A stretch of DNA of 64,000 bases, taken from NCBI RefSeq assembly GCF_046630445.1, contig NC_092338.1, positions 153,250,501 to 153,314,500 of the forward strand, read 5' to 3'. A program made the translations under genes and the position numbers. A model generated the notes under the pieces. The model had not been told where the DNA came from and made no database searches. It saw nothing but the letters and a program-made list of their open reading frames with translations. The number at the start of each line of letters is the position of its first letter. The stretch's first letter is position 1. Below, one piece after another: positions 35,396 to 49,108 of the stretch. The DNA is from Rutidosis leptorrhynchoides. Taxonomy: Eukaryota > Streptophyta > Magnoliopsida > Asterales > Asteraceae.

Positions 35396-38300
35396 GTACC
35401 TACCCGTTAAAGAAATTTCGTCCCGAAATTTGAGTGAGGTGGTCATGGCTAACAATAAAAATGCTTTCATGACGACTATGAGTTGATAAATAGAGTTTTA
35501 TCATCATTGAGTAATATGGATAAAACAATTCGATTATTCGAAGTGTACGAATGAAGCTATCACAAAAGATTGAAATAGGAAAAGTAAAGATTCATCTTAA
35601 CTTTTGATGGAGCCAGGGTTGAATTCCGGAATTCAAGCGATTTGAAAGAAAATCTTCGAAATCTAAAAGATTTGATTCGTCGGCAAATAAGGAAATTAAG
35701 ATCTCTTTTAATAAATGCGGAGATCTGCCTTGATTTTTACTATCAGATATTTCTCTATAAATTAACTTCTTCCGTTCCGTTACTTTTACCATTCCTATAC
35801 CCAATTCTCAATTTCAAAAGTTTATGAAAATGCTTAATCCAGTTCTGATCCTTGTCCTTATCCTCACTATCGCAACAATCATTCTCCTTTTCCAACTTCC
35901 ACCGGAGGAATCTGTTTTCTTCTACTTCGTCCTTGAGGTTATAGTGTTTTTAATTCTCCTGTGTCTTTATGTTGTGATAAACATTGATATACACGGTTTG
36001 TAATTTATGTGTTGTTATCAGGCTTGATATCTCCCCTCATATTTCAATGTCCCTATTTCTGTTTCCTATAATCATTGTTATCCACTGTTAATACTCCCTC
36101 CTATTTGCTGCGGTTTATACCCCCTTTCTCTTTCGAAACTTCATGCTTTTGTTTTCTTTTCGCAAGTAATGGTCCAGACTTCATAGGTATGGAGTTTCGA
36201 ATTATCATAGTATACAAGGTAGAAAGGAAAGGTAGTTGCACGATTTGATTTGTCAAATTACCAGTATTACTGAGGATAGAACTATCAAGAATATATTTTC
36301 TTGATATGTTCAGAAGTTAAGTAGAATGAAAGATTTATGTAACATGGCACATGATGATGGTAGGATCTACTGTGAACCATCATCACGTTTTATTAGAAAC
36401 TCAGCATGACTTACTGTAATATAATCACGTTGGCCAAGTGTCATTATATTATACTAACTCATGCTTCAATTCCCAACACTTCTCCAGCACTCATTCATAA
36501 TTTAAACTCAAATTTATAGAAGGATAGAAACTAAAATAGTTTCTTTTATGATGTAACATAGATAGCACGAGGAGATAGATAATTACGGATGAAAATATTT
36601 ATAAAAATATCTTCAGAAATATCGAAGATATTTATGATGATATTTTGGGAATTTCTAAGTTCGAAGGTTTATGAAGAAAAATTTTTCGCAAGATTTTAAC
36701 ATGACTTCGGGGCAAGATATACACTGAAGACTTCATTGTATACAGAATTATCTGGATTCTTTGAATATAGGGTATGATCCTTGTATTTGTCCTTGGTCTC
36801 CTTCATGGTTTGTTCAATCCATTTTTCAGTACCAAATTTTCTATCGAATGTTCCCAACACTCCATTCTTTTATCATCACTTTTGGCCATTAAGACCATTT
36901 ACTACATGCTGCTTCGTCAGCATTCTCAAAGTTAACGGATCTGAATCATTGGTTATCAAACCGAGGGGTTTCAAGAGACTTGTGTTTTTAGATGATTAAA
37001 CGCTGATTTCTGGTAATTGGTATGGCAATTCTCGTTACAAGGTGCGGATGAGTTCATGATAAGACTTCAATAGATAAATATAGTGATTTATCGGAGAGAT
37101 TTAAGCCAAGGAGCAACGAGGTTGCTGGTACGTCTGTTGGTGATGTGGTGGAATATCAAAGGTTCTCCGATAACAATAAAAGAGCACACATATATATCAA
37201 AGTTATGATAAGATTGTTTCGAACGAAAAATCGAAGTTGACTTGTTGAAGCTGTGATAAAATTGGCTAATTTGAAAAGAGATTGCAAAGTTATTTTAGGT
37301 AATAATAATGCCAAAGGAATTAGCACAGCTATGCGTTAAACGTTTACTCAGTTTTCGAGAGTTTTCAGGTGCATAACTAGATGCATCGATCTTTTCTTAC
37401 GTAGATAACATGTGGCTGAATCATCCTCTCGATTGAGGTGTTTTCAAGAATCATGAAAGGTTTGGACGCAGATTGTAATTGTCAAGATACAAATTAGGTT
37501 TAAGATGAAATCAAGTGGCAAACTTGAAGAGTTGTTTAGTTTCATATATTATAATCAATATTTTAATTTATTTTAATTGTCCAATGTTATTAGTCCTCAG
37601 TCGATAGTCCACAGTTGACAGTCCAATAATTCATATATAGTTTAATATATAATATTTGAATTAATTAATGAATATCGTGACCCGTGTACATGTCTCAGAC
37701 TCGATCACAACTCAAAGTATATATATTATTTGAGAAACAACCTCAACCCTGTATAGAGAACTCGATCATTACTGCATATAGAGTGTCTATGGTGATTCCA
37801 AATAATATATATAGATGCGTCGATATGATATGTCAAAACCTTGTATACGTGTCCCGCTATTTAAAGTGCGTAAAATAAATAACAGAAATTAAATGACGAT
37901 AAATAAAATTACGATAACTAAATTGTGATAAATAAACTTCGATAAATAAAATGTAATCAGTTAGCTAGGAACAGTTATCTAGGATTTGGTTAGCGTGGAT
38001 TCTTAACAAAATTTCTCATAGTTAATTTGTTTATTTCTAACAAATTTTATTTTGTCCAATGTTTTCTTCATTATGCCACTTGTAGGATTCTGATAGGTCA
38101 GAATTCAAATATGAAATTGAATGAAACTGGTTATTTTGTGGTGAACGGATTTGTATATCGGTGGTTATAAATAGGATAGTAAATGATTGTTGAATCAGAT
38201 TCGAAGAATGTACAGTGTAATTTATTAAGGTGAAATCTAAATATTCTTTGGGTATTACCTACCCGTTAAAATATTTTCACCATTAACAGTTTGTACAAAA

Positions 38301-39382
38301 GAATTTTTAATTACAATCTTTATGAAAACATATATACATATATATATTCTTCAGATGTAATCATGGATTTAATGAGTTAATATGATATTAAACTCATTTG
38401 GTTTACCGTTAGAACAAGAATATATAATCTCTAAAACATTAGAGATTACATGATCGCCATGTCGAACGAAAATAAATGATATAGAACGATGATTATACTC
38501 GAGGTACAGATTGAGATGTTGAGGCGTGTGATGTTGAAACTTGGGTTGTTGGTGGTACTGGTGTTACTGGTGCTGTTGCTGAAGCTGGTAGGTTTTGCAC
38601 CACGTTTTCCAAATTGATTATTTGAGCGTGAAGTTCGTTGACTTCTTCTATTATTCCGGGATGATTGTGGGTCAGACGAGGGGATGAATAAGGTTTAGAA
38701 TCTGAGTTATGATATAGTCGTGGCCAGATATTTGGGAAATGAGGGTGAAAATGGTGTTACGAACAGGTTCTTCATCAAGAGGTGAATTCGGTTAGTGAAA
38801 GGGATCGCCGTCTGCGCGTCTCCATCGATTAAGTCGACAACGAACCCATCAGATGAATTGGGGATGTATGATTGGTTGATTCATTCTGGTGACACTACTT
38901 TCGGAGCTTAGGTGAAACTCCATATTGGAATAGCTGTCGGAATCCGAAGAATTCGATCTGGTTGAGTGATTCATCTCGTACGATCAGATGAATGATTTTT
39001 GATAAGAAGTAGATAATATGATGTAGATTAGTACCCTGCAATACATAATTTACATATGCATATATAATACTAAAACCTCATAAGTTACGGAGGAATCTAC
39101 GGAAGCTGTCAGGCAAAGGTAACAATAACAGATACGTTAAGATATGAATTTTGTCTATACACTATTCATACATTCAATGCAGTAAGATGTGTCTAGACTA
39201 AAAATGATAAGCAAATGATTCCCTAAGGATGATAAGCAGGTAATTTTCGACACGAATGATAAGCAAAACTTTTGACATGAAGACACAGTCGAAGTCCAGA
39301 CTCACTAATGCATCTTAACGACTATCAGTTAGACATACTAATGCAAGACCTGGTTCGCTAAGACCACCGCTCTGATACCAAC
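35396..39382 (-). other. Interior of element E, non-coding
   Basis: It shows no gag or pol motif. Next to the 3' LTR it has the same GGGACGAAATTTCTTTAACG and GGGTAGGTAC stretch as element H, marking a common polypurine neighbourhood. At about 37590-37862 it holds a segment like the family Z LTR (matching about 4365-4610): CATATAGAGTGTCTATGG, CTCAACCCTGTATAG and CTTGTATACGTGTC. Near 38500-38990 the minus strand has degenerate serine-rich coding-like sequence (NSSDSDSYSNMEFHLSSESS) that may be a gag remnant; that is weak. Confidence 0.7.
39364..39380 (-). promoter_or_regulatory. Primer binding site of E (tRNA-Met type)
   Basis: The minus strand reads TGGTATCAGAGCGGTGG two bases after the 5' LTR. 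TGGTATCAGAGC is the standard primer site complementary to initiator tRNA-Met used by most plant Ty1 and Ty3 elements. Confidence 0.9.
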
Positions 39383-40908
39383 TGTGAAGACCCGTCCTAA
39401 TCCATCCGGACGAAGTCCATATCGATTATGAACGATTCACAACAGTTGATTACATCGCGAGGTACTTGACCTCTATATGATACATTTTACAAACATTGCA
39501 TTCGTTTTTGAAAAGACAATCTTTCATTACATCGAAAGTTGACGGCGTGCATACCATTTTATAATATATCTAACTATAATTGACTTAATAATAATCTTGA
39601 TGAACTCAACGACTCGAATGCAACGTCTTTTGAAATATGTCATGAATGACTCCAAGTAATATCTTTAAAATGAGCAATTGCACAGCGGAAGACTTCTTTC
39701 ATACCTGAGAATAAACATGCTTTCAAGTGTCAACCAAAAGGTTGGTGAGTTCATTAGTTTAACATAAATAATCATTTCATAATTTTAATAGACCACAAGA
39801 TTTCATATTTCCATTTCTCGTAAACATACGTCCCATGCATAGAGACAAAAATATCATTCATATGGATTGAACACCTGGTAACCGACATTCACAATATGTA
39901 TTTAAGAATATCCCCATCATTCCGGGATCCTCCTTCGGACATGATATAAATTTCGAAGTACTAAAGCATCCGGTACTTTGGATGGGGCTTGTTGGGCCCG
40001 ATAGATCTATCTTTAGAGTTCGCGTCAATTAGGGTGTCTGTTCCCTAATTCTTAGATTACCAGACTTAATAAAAAGGGCATATTCGATTTCGATCATTCA
40101 ACCATAGAATATAGTTTCACGTACTTGTGTCTATTTCGTCAAACATTTATAAAAGCAGCACATGTATTCTCAGTCCCAAAAATATATATTGCAAAAGCAT
40201 TTAAAAAGGGATTAATGAAACTCACGCATATAAATATTGTAAAAACAGTTAATAAAGCATTTGCATGTATTCTCAGCCCAAAAATGTAATGAGTAAAAAG
40301 GAGCAAATGAAACTCACACATATAAATATTGTAAATCAGTTAATAAAGCATTTGCATGTATTCTCAGCCCAAAAATGTAAAGAGTAAAAGGGATTCAAAT
40401 GAACTCACCTAATGTATTTTGTAGTAAAAATACATATGACGTCATTGAACAAGTGTAGGGTTGGTCTCGGATTCACGAACCTATATCATTTATATCTATA
40501 TTAACACATATAATTGAAATCGAACGAAGTTTTATATTATTAATGATATATTTGTTATTTTAATAAATTATATGTTATATGTATTAAATATGATTTTATG
40601 TAACTAATTGTTATTTGGTAAATTAATATTAATAAAAAATTGTATTAGCTTATAATGATAATAATAATAATAGTAATAATTTTAATAATAAAAATAATTA
40701 CAATAATAATAATCATGATAATAATAATATTATTAATGGTAATCAAAATAATGATAATAAAAATATTGTTAGTAAAAATAATAATAATGATTGTAAAATA
40801 ATGATACATATAATAATAATAGTAATTTTTAATAAAAATGATAAGTTTAATAATAATGATAATGAAAATAATAATTTTGATAATAATACTTAATACTTAA
40901 TAATAATG

Positions 40909-40995
<87 letters not shown>

Positions 40996-43900
40996 GTAAT
41001 AGTAATAATAATAATAACAATCTTACTACTAATGATAATATTATATGCATTTATAATCTTAACCTAATCTTCATCATACTTATAATATTCATAATCATTA
41101 AATATAACCATAATTACTTTTATCTTAATATTTCTAATTTATATATCTTTTATATCATAATTATACTAATAACAACAATAATAATAATATAAATAATAAT
41201 AATAATATTTATAATATAATAAAAATAATAATAAAACTACCTTTAAAGGAAACAAGTTAAAAAAAAAATCAATCTGTCATTGCCCGGACTCGAACCTATG
41301 ACCTCTTGCTTAGCAACCACACCCTTAAACCATTCTTCTGTTGTTTCTTTTTCTGATCAAATTCACAGGTTAAGTTTATTTAACTATTTATCTGTCTTCC
41401 TTCTTCACTAACATCATCTATCATCATTTTCCATTATTCCATCATCAGCATTAACGGAGTTTTATTGTTCCCATTTGTTTAGCCCAACCATAAACGGCCC
41501 AAGTTAACAATTACGGCTCAAGTATCTAATCACGGCCCAAGTTAACAATTACGGCCCAAGTATCTAATCACGGCCCAACATCTCAAACTTTGACAACAGC
41601 CAGTTTAAAAAAAAAATACATGCAGGCGCCTATGCCTAGTTTCGAACCTGTGACCTTTCGTATAACACAAACATTCCAAACCATCCATCCGCTCTATTAT
41701 ATTTGCTTGAACTTAAATTCTTTTTCTATTTAACCCAAAGCTTTTCTGTCTCATCTTCTTCCCTCATAACCTAACCCAGAACTATTCATCATAACTTAAA
41801 ACATAATTGTTCTTCATCATCATACAATCATCTCATGTATCATAATCATAATATAATCAATATCATAATACATATCCTCTTCCTCACCACCTCACGGTAT
41901 CCATATCAAATCGTATCACTTTTCCATCATCATCATTTTCGATCCCTCTATCATCATTCACATAAAATCACGAACACCATTATTTCATGATCATTTCATC
42001 ATCGACATATGCTTATCATCATACTATATCTTGATTCATTATCATCGTGCGTATCGTTATCATCATCAATATCATCCTCTTCATCGGTTAACAACATCAA
42101 CAAACATACACTATACACCGTCTTTTTAAATGGGTTTCTGTTAGCGACAACAGTGGGTGTGGGCTCCGAGGGTAGTTTGATTTGAACCAGGAACGGAAGC
42201 GAAAAGACGAGTGGTAGCAATGGTGGTTTGCTGTAGTGTGACGTTTGTTCACAATGGTTTTATTGTAGGTTCACGAACGAGAAATCAAGAAAGAAGATGG
42301 AGAGATGAATAGCGGTTTACGGGCTTACGGCTAAGATGGAATCATAACAGAAATAACAATAGTAGTGCTTGGTTACATAGCCACCATGATGGTTGTCATG
42401 TGTGGTGATGGATTAAGACATCGATATGGTTAATGAAAAAAATGATGGTGGTTCGATGGGGTAATAGATGAAGATGATTGTGGTTGTAAGGTAGTCGGAT
42501 AGTGGTGGCCAAGGGTTGCAGTGGTGGTCGCCGGTTGACTGTAGGATGGCGGTGGTAGTGAGGTTTGGTGGTGACCGTTGTAAAAAATCAAAAAGGAAGT
42601 GATGAAAATAATTTCCAATCTCTTTCTCTATGATTATATGTAGGTACATAATTATACAACTTGCTAAAAAGAACCAATAATATAAATTATAATATAGTAA
42701 AAAAAATAAACGTGCATTTATTTGGATACAGGAAAGCCATCGCCACTATGTATATTATATTAGTAAGATAAACAAGATGGTAACAAGAAAATGATAAAGG
42801 GAATCGGACAAAAGAAAGAAAGATGGAATATATGGTAGGGTTAATTGGTGGTTCTTGATAGGTAGAAAGAGTGCACTAATAGCAGTAGCATTAAAAAGAA
42901 TATATGTGTATGGGTGAAGATGAAAATAATTGAGTTTTAGCGTTTACCCAAACTTTGACTTACGAATTCACAATTGTACACACCATTGTAGAAAAAATGT
43001 CCAGATTCTTCAAGTAGTTGTCATCATCTATTAGGTTAATTATTAATATTGTTACTATTTAAAATTTTTTTTTATAATTATTAATATTAATATTAAAATA
43101 TAAATACTAATTGATTGATGATATAAAAAGATGAGGTGGGAGAATCCATTAAAATTATGGTCGGCCATTTCTATGAATGATTAGTATCATTATCATATTA
43201 TATTATTTAATACACATTTACTAATATTGGTAACTACATATAATATATAATATAAGAATAATAATAATCTAATAATATATCACATAAATAAAAGGGTTAA
43301 AAAAAAATGTTCTAGCATCCCCACTAGTTAGATATTTCTGCCAACAGTTTTCACAGAGTACTATATCACGCTTCGTTGTTAATCAGGTGTGGATAAAAGT
43401 CTTCCAAAAAAAAAAACAAAAATCCCAAAATTCTATATTAACTATTTTTATTTATTTTAGTCATTATGGTATAAAATTCGATCGTAAATTATTAAATAAA
43501 AATTACATTAATTATTTACTCCCAACCCCTAAGTACAATATAAAAATTTTAAAATTAAACAAATAGTTCCTAATTATATTTTTTTAATAAGTCTAAAATT
43601 TATAGAACACAATTTCGTATCACCGTTTATTTTAAAATTACGTAAGTTTGAATTTAACTTGCTTAATATCAATTGAAACATCAAACGAGTATTACAATCA
43701 TTTAATGTTTATTTTTAATATACTTTATTTATATATAGAAATATATTTTTAATAATTATTATTATAATATCCTATCTTTATTTTATTAATTTTTAATAGT
43801 AACATATAATACTTCAAATTATATTTCGAATTATTATTTATTTATATATATATACACACATATCTATTTACAATTAATTGTTCGTGAATCGTCGAGAGCA

Positions 43901-44031
43901 GTCGAAGGTCAATTGAATATATGAACATCGTTTCAAAATTTTCTAGACTCAACATTACAGACTTTGCTTATCGTGTCGAAAACATATAAAGATTAAGTTT
44001 AAATTTGGTCGAAAATTTCCGGGTCGTCACA
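39383..44031 (-). repeat. 5' LTR of element E
   Basis: Nearly identical to the other LTR, with a microsatellite longer by 21 bp at about 40912-41000. On the minus strand it is followed directly by the primer site, which marks it as the 5' LTR. Confidence 0.95.
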
Positions 44032-44036
44032 AATTT

Positions 44037-44800
44037 AATGGACCATTCCTTCGGATTTGATCCTACGGTTTTCTTTAGAATACGTTTTAAAGCTCGGTTG
44101 GTATTTTCAACTTGTCCACTTGTTTGTGGATGATATGCGGTGGAGATTTTATGAGTTACTCCATATCTTTTAAGAACTTTCTCAAGTTGATTATTACAGA
44201 AATGAGTACCCCGATCACTTATTAAAGCTTTCGGTGTTCCAAACCTTGCAAAAAGACGTTTTAAAAAGTTGACTACAACTCGTGCATCGTTAGTTGGGAG
44301 AGCTTGTGCTTCCGCCCATTTAGATACATAATCAATGGCTACGAGAATATAGAGATTATTATGAGATTTTGGAAATGGACCCATAAAGTCAATACCCCAA
44401 ATGTCAAATACTTCACATACTTGGATGACATTTTGTGGCATTTCATCACGTTGACTTATTTTTTCAGCCCTTTGACAAGCATCACAGGATTTGCAAAGAA
44501 GGTGTGCGTCTTTGTAAATTGTAGGCCAATAGAATCCAGCATCATAAACTTTTCTTGCTGTTAGTTGAGGCCCATAATGCCCTCCTGTTGGTCCTGTGTG
44601 ACAATGGTTTAAAATTTTACTAGCTTCATCTCCAAATACACATTGGCGTATTATTCCATCGGGACAACTTTTAAACAGATGTGGATCTTCCCAAAAATAG
44701 TGTTTTATATCACTGAAGAATTTCTTTCGTCTTTGGTACGATAATCCTTTTTCAAGGAATCCACAAACTAAGTAGTTTTCATAATCTGCAAACCATGGAA
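44037..44800 (-). pseudogene. G integrase, N-terminal part and core
   Basis: Contains the zinc-binding module ([32 protein letters not shown]) and the DDE core: [32 protein letters not shown] and [20 protein letters not shown]. The zinc region and the core are in different present-day frames. The domain is cut at 44036 by element E just after the third catalytic region; the rest is at 30237-30762. Confidence 0.88.
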
Positions 44801-44801
44801 T

Positions 44802-47126
44802 TTATTTATAATCTATCTTCAATAGATATTCATCAGGAAAGTTGTCTTGTATGGCCGATTCATTTAGAACTTCTAATTCGGGATTTTCAAGACGAGAAAG
44901 ATGATCAGCGGCGAAATTTTCTGCTCCTCTTTTATCTCGGATTTCAATATCAAACTCTTGTAAGAGTAAGATCCAACGGATTAATCTTGGTTTAGCATCT
45001 TGTTTCGAAAATAGGTATCTAAGAGCAGAATGGTCGGTATAGACAACCGTTTTTGCTAGAACGAGATATGATCGAAATTTGTCAAAAGCAAAGACAATAG
45101 CAAGGAGTTCTTTTTCAGTAGTTGTATAGTTCGTTTGTGCTCCTTGTAACGTCTTACTAGCATAATATATAGGTTGAAATCGTTTTTCAATCCTTTGTCC
45201 TAAAACGGCTCCCATTGCAAAATCACTTGCATCGCACATTAGTTCAAATGGTAGATTCCAATTTGGTGTTATCATGATCGGTGCATTAGTGAGTTTTTCT
45301 TTAAGAATATTAAAAGATTTGATACACTCATCTGAAAAGATGAATGGAGCATCCTTTTCTAGGCGTTTATTCATAGGAGTGGCAATTTTAGAAAAATCTT
45401 TTATGAAACGTCGGTAAAAACCGGCATGCCCTAGAAAACTCCTAACTCCTCTAACATTGGTGGGATGTGGAAGTTTAGCAATTACATCTACTTTAGCTCT
45501 ACCCACTTCAATTCCTTCTTTTGAAATTTTATGTCCAAGAACGATGCCTTCTTTAACCATGAAATGGCATTTCTCCCAATTAAGTACTAGATTTGATTTT
45601 TCGCATCTAATTAGCATACGTTCCAGATTAACTAGACATGATTCAAATGTATCACCGAAGACTGAAAAGTCATCCATGAAAACTTCCATGCATTCTTCTA
45701 TCATGTCGTGAAAAATCGCCATCATACACCTTTGAAAGGTTGCAGGGGCGTTGCAAAGTCCAAATGGCATGCGTTTGTAAGCAAAAGTACCATAAGGGCA
45801 CGTGAATGTGGTTTTCTCTTGATCTTCGGGTGCTATTGGAATTTGAAAATATCCGGAAAATCCATCTAGAAAACAATAGTAACTATTTCCGGCTAATCTT
45901 TCCAACATTTGATCAATAAAAGGTAAGGGAAAGTGATCTTTTCTGGTGGCGTCATTTAATTTTCTATAATAAATACATACACGCCATCCTGTTATAGTCC
46001 TAGTAGGAATAAGCTCATTTTTCTCATTTGTAATGACAGTCATGCCACCCTTCTTAGGCACGCATTGAACTGGGCTTACCAATGGACTATCAGAGATTGG
46101 ATAAATTAAACCTGCATCTAGCAGTTTAATAATCTCTTTCTTAACTACATCTTGCATATTAGGATTTAGTCTTCGTTGGCGTTGCACATACGTTTTATGA
46201 CCTTCTTCCATAAGGATTTTATGTGTGCAATACGAAGGACTTATTCCTTTAATATCATGAATCTTCCATGCAATGGCTGGTTTATGAGCTTTCAACACAG
46301 AAATGAGTTGTGATTTCTCATTTTCAGTAAGAGAAGACGATATTATTACAGGTAATTCAGATTCACCATGTAAATAAGCGTATTCCAAATGGTTTGGAAG
46401 TGGCTTTAACTCTAATTTCGGAGGTTCTTCTATCGATGATTTGTATCGATATCTGTCTTCTTCTTTTAGCATTTGGATTTCTTCTGTTGTTGGTTCATAT
46501 CCATTAGCTATAAGTGTAGCTAACATTTCAGCTTCATCAATTGGTTCATTACCTTCTCCTAAAGAACATTCTCCTGTTCCTTGTAATTCTGGAAATTCTT
46601 CTAATAATTCTGCATGTGCATCTATAGTTTGAATATAATAACATGTATCATCTGCAGATTGTGGTTGTTGCATTGCTCTATCAACTGAAAAGGTAACACT
46701 CTCATCCTCTATACTTAGGGTTAATTTCTTACCGAACACGTCTATCATTGCTTTAGCCGTGTTTAAGAATGGTCTTCCTAATATGAGAGGAACTTGAGAA
46801 TCTTCTTTCATGTCCAGAACAACAAAATCTACTGGAAATACTAAAGTACCAACTTTAACTAGCATGTTCTCCATTATCCCTCTAGGATATTTTATTGATC
46901 TATCGGCTAGTTGTATGCTTATTCTGGTTGGTTTCAATTCTCCAAGGTCTAGTTTAGCGTATAGTGAATACGGCATTAGATTTATACTAGCACCTAAGTC
47001 TGCCAATGCTTCTATTGAACTAAGACTACCCAGAAAACATGGAATTGTGAAACTTCCCGGATCAGATAGTTTTTCTGGTATCTTATTCAACAGCACTGCT
47101 GAACAATTAGCATTCATAGTAACGGC
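44802..47126 (-). pseudogene. G pol region: protease, reverse transcriptase, RNase H (Athila)
   Basis: About 770 codons. The protease has ADLGASINLMPYSLY and PLILGRPFL. The RT carries GWRVCIYYRKLNDATRKDHF, FLDGFSGYFQIPI, CPYGTFAYKRMPFGLCNAPA and the catalytic box VFMDDFSVFG. RNase H has MCDASDFAMGAVLGQR, TTTEKELLAIVFAFDKFR, VYTDHSALRYLFSKQD and AADHLSRLENP. Order and wording are of the Athila type. The enzymes would copy the element RNA into DNA. The integrase region continues downstream, on the other side of a small break. Confidence 0.9.
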
Positions 47127-47129
47127 CTA

Positions 47130-49108
47130 GAGTTCTTCCATTTTCTTTCTATTTGAGATTAGATCTTTCAAGAATATAGCATATCTAGGCATTCCTGAAA
47201 TCACATCAATGAAAGGAAGATTTACATTTATCTGTTTAAACATATCCAAGAATTTGGATTGCTCGGCTTCAAGTTTCTCTTTTTTCATTTTACTCGGGTA
47301 AGGAAGTGGTGGTTGGTATGGTTTAACATAAGGTTTATCCTTAGCTGTGTTATCTTCATTAACCTTTTCAACTACCGGTTCTTTTTCCTTATCTTGATCA
47401 GGTTGTGGTTCTTGTGGAGTAGGAATAGCTTCATCAGAAGTTACAGGTATTTTAGGTGGTTTAAGTGTTGTACCACTTCTTGTGGTAATGACTTTAGCTG
47501 TTTTATTCCAGGGGTTAGCATTTGTATCACTAGGTAGACTTCCCGGTTTTCTTTCACCTATTAACCTTGCTAGGTTACTTACTTCTTGTTTCAGATTTTG
47601 AATAGAAGCTTGTTGATTTCTAAATGCTTGAGCATTTTGTTCATTAGTTTGTTTCTGAGATGTGAAAAACTGCGTTTGAGTTTCAACTAGCTTCGTCATC
47701 ATGTCTTCTAAATTCGGCTTTTTATCATCGGTTTGTTGTGGTGGTTTGTTTTGAAAATTAGGTCTTTGCTGATTGTAAGTATTATTGGATACTTGTTGAT
47801 TGCTAGGACCTTGTTGGTTGTTGTATGAAATATTTCTGTTATAATTCTGGTTTTGATTGTAAATCGGTCTTGGCGGTTGATAATTATTCTGATAATTATT
47901 TCCAGGCCTTTGGTTTATGTATGAAATATTCTCTCTTTGTTCCATTGTTAATTCAATACTGAGACAATCTTTTGTCAAATGTGGTCCTCTACATTGCTCA
48001 CAACTAATTCGTATTGAGTGAATATCTTTAGTCATCTTTTCTATTCGTCTCTCGACAGCATCTATCTTTGCGGAAATGGAATCTAAGTCATGGCTAGAAT
48101 CGGCTCTAGCTGCTTTAGATGATCTAACGATATCTTTTTCTTGGTGCCACTCATGTGAGTGGGAAGCAGTGTTATCAATAATTTTGTAAGCATCAGTTTC
48201 GGTTTTCTTCATAATAGAACCACCAGCTGCTATATCTATGTCTTTCCTTGTAGTGATGTCGCATCCTTGGTAGAATATTTGTACTATTTGACAGGTGTCT
48301 AAACCATGTTGCGGACATCCTCTTAATAACTTTCCAAATCTTGTCCACGCCTCATATAGAGTTTTATTTGGCTTCTGTGTAAACGTAACAATTTCTGCTT
48401 GAAGTCTTACGACTTTAGATGCAGGAAAGAATTGTTTAAGAAATTTGTCAACTAAAACATCCCATGTATCAATCGCCCCTTCAGGTAACGATTCCAACCA
48501 ATCTTTGGCTTCTCCCTTTAAAGTCCAGGGAAATAACATGAGATATATCTGTTCATCCTCCACTTCTCGGATTTTAAATAGTGTGCAGATCCTATTAAAG
48601 GTACGTAGATGTTCATTTGGATCTTCCTTCGGCGCACCACTAAATTGGCATTGATTTGTCACCATGTGTAGAATTTGTCCTTTGATTTCATAATCTGGCG
48701 CATTAATGTCTGGATGAGTAATTGCGTGACCTTGGCCAATGCGTTTAGCTCTCATTCGGTCTTCCATACTTAAAGGTTCCAGATTCTCCATAATTGAATT
48801 TGTTGAATCAGAATCACTAGAGGATTCTGATTTAATGGTTCGTTCCTCAACAATCTCTGTTTGAATGATTAGTGGTTCCGGAGGAAAATTTAATGGTTCA
48901 GGATCTACGAATCGTTCCTGAATATTCTCCGAATTCTCAATTGTGAGGTCGGGTTCAAAAAATGGATTATCGGAAATTTGAACTGAAGTACTTGGTCGAC
49001 TGGATGACGATTCTAAAGAGAAATCAACGGCGGTTATATTTGCTAAATGTCTTGATCTAGTTACAGGTGGTGATCGTACAAAAGGTGGTGAACGTCTTGC
49101 TCGGTGCA
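47130..49108 (-). pseudogene. G gag region (Athila)
   Basis: About 660 codons. An N-terminal variable part is followed by a retrotransposon gag domain (HLRTFNRICTLFKI, LFPWTLKGEAKDWLESLP, QFFPASKVVRLQAEI, TLYEAWTRFGKLLRGCPQHG), a CEQCRGPHLTKDC zinc-knuckle-like motif and a long Asn/Gln-rich region (about residues 430-510 of the open frame) typical of Athila gag. Gag would form the particle and package RNA. Element F sits exactly at the N-terminal end, so the first codons of the present open frame come from the LTR of F. The pol region follows directly. Confidence 0.88.

Larger units (their letters stand above)
30768..44031 (-). mobile_element. Element E: non-coding large retrotransposon derivative (LARD)
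   Basis: LTRs of 4628 bp (30768-35395) and 4649 bp (39383-44031) flank a 3987-bp interior, with the 5-bp duplication AATTT at 30763-30767 and 44032-44036. LTR ends are TGTGAAGACCCG and CGGGTCGTCACA. A tRNA-Met type primer site at 39364-39380 sets the minus-strand orientation. No gag or pol domain is present, so it is a non-autonomous element needing proteins from a relative. By eye the LTRs differ at only about three bases plus 21 bp of a (TAA)n microsatellite, so it is very recent. Its LTR resembles family Z in many blocks, so a Tekay-like chromovirus is the likely helper. Confidence 0.92.
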
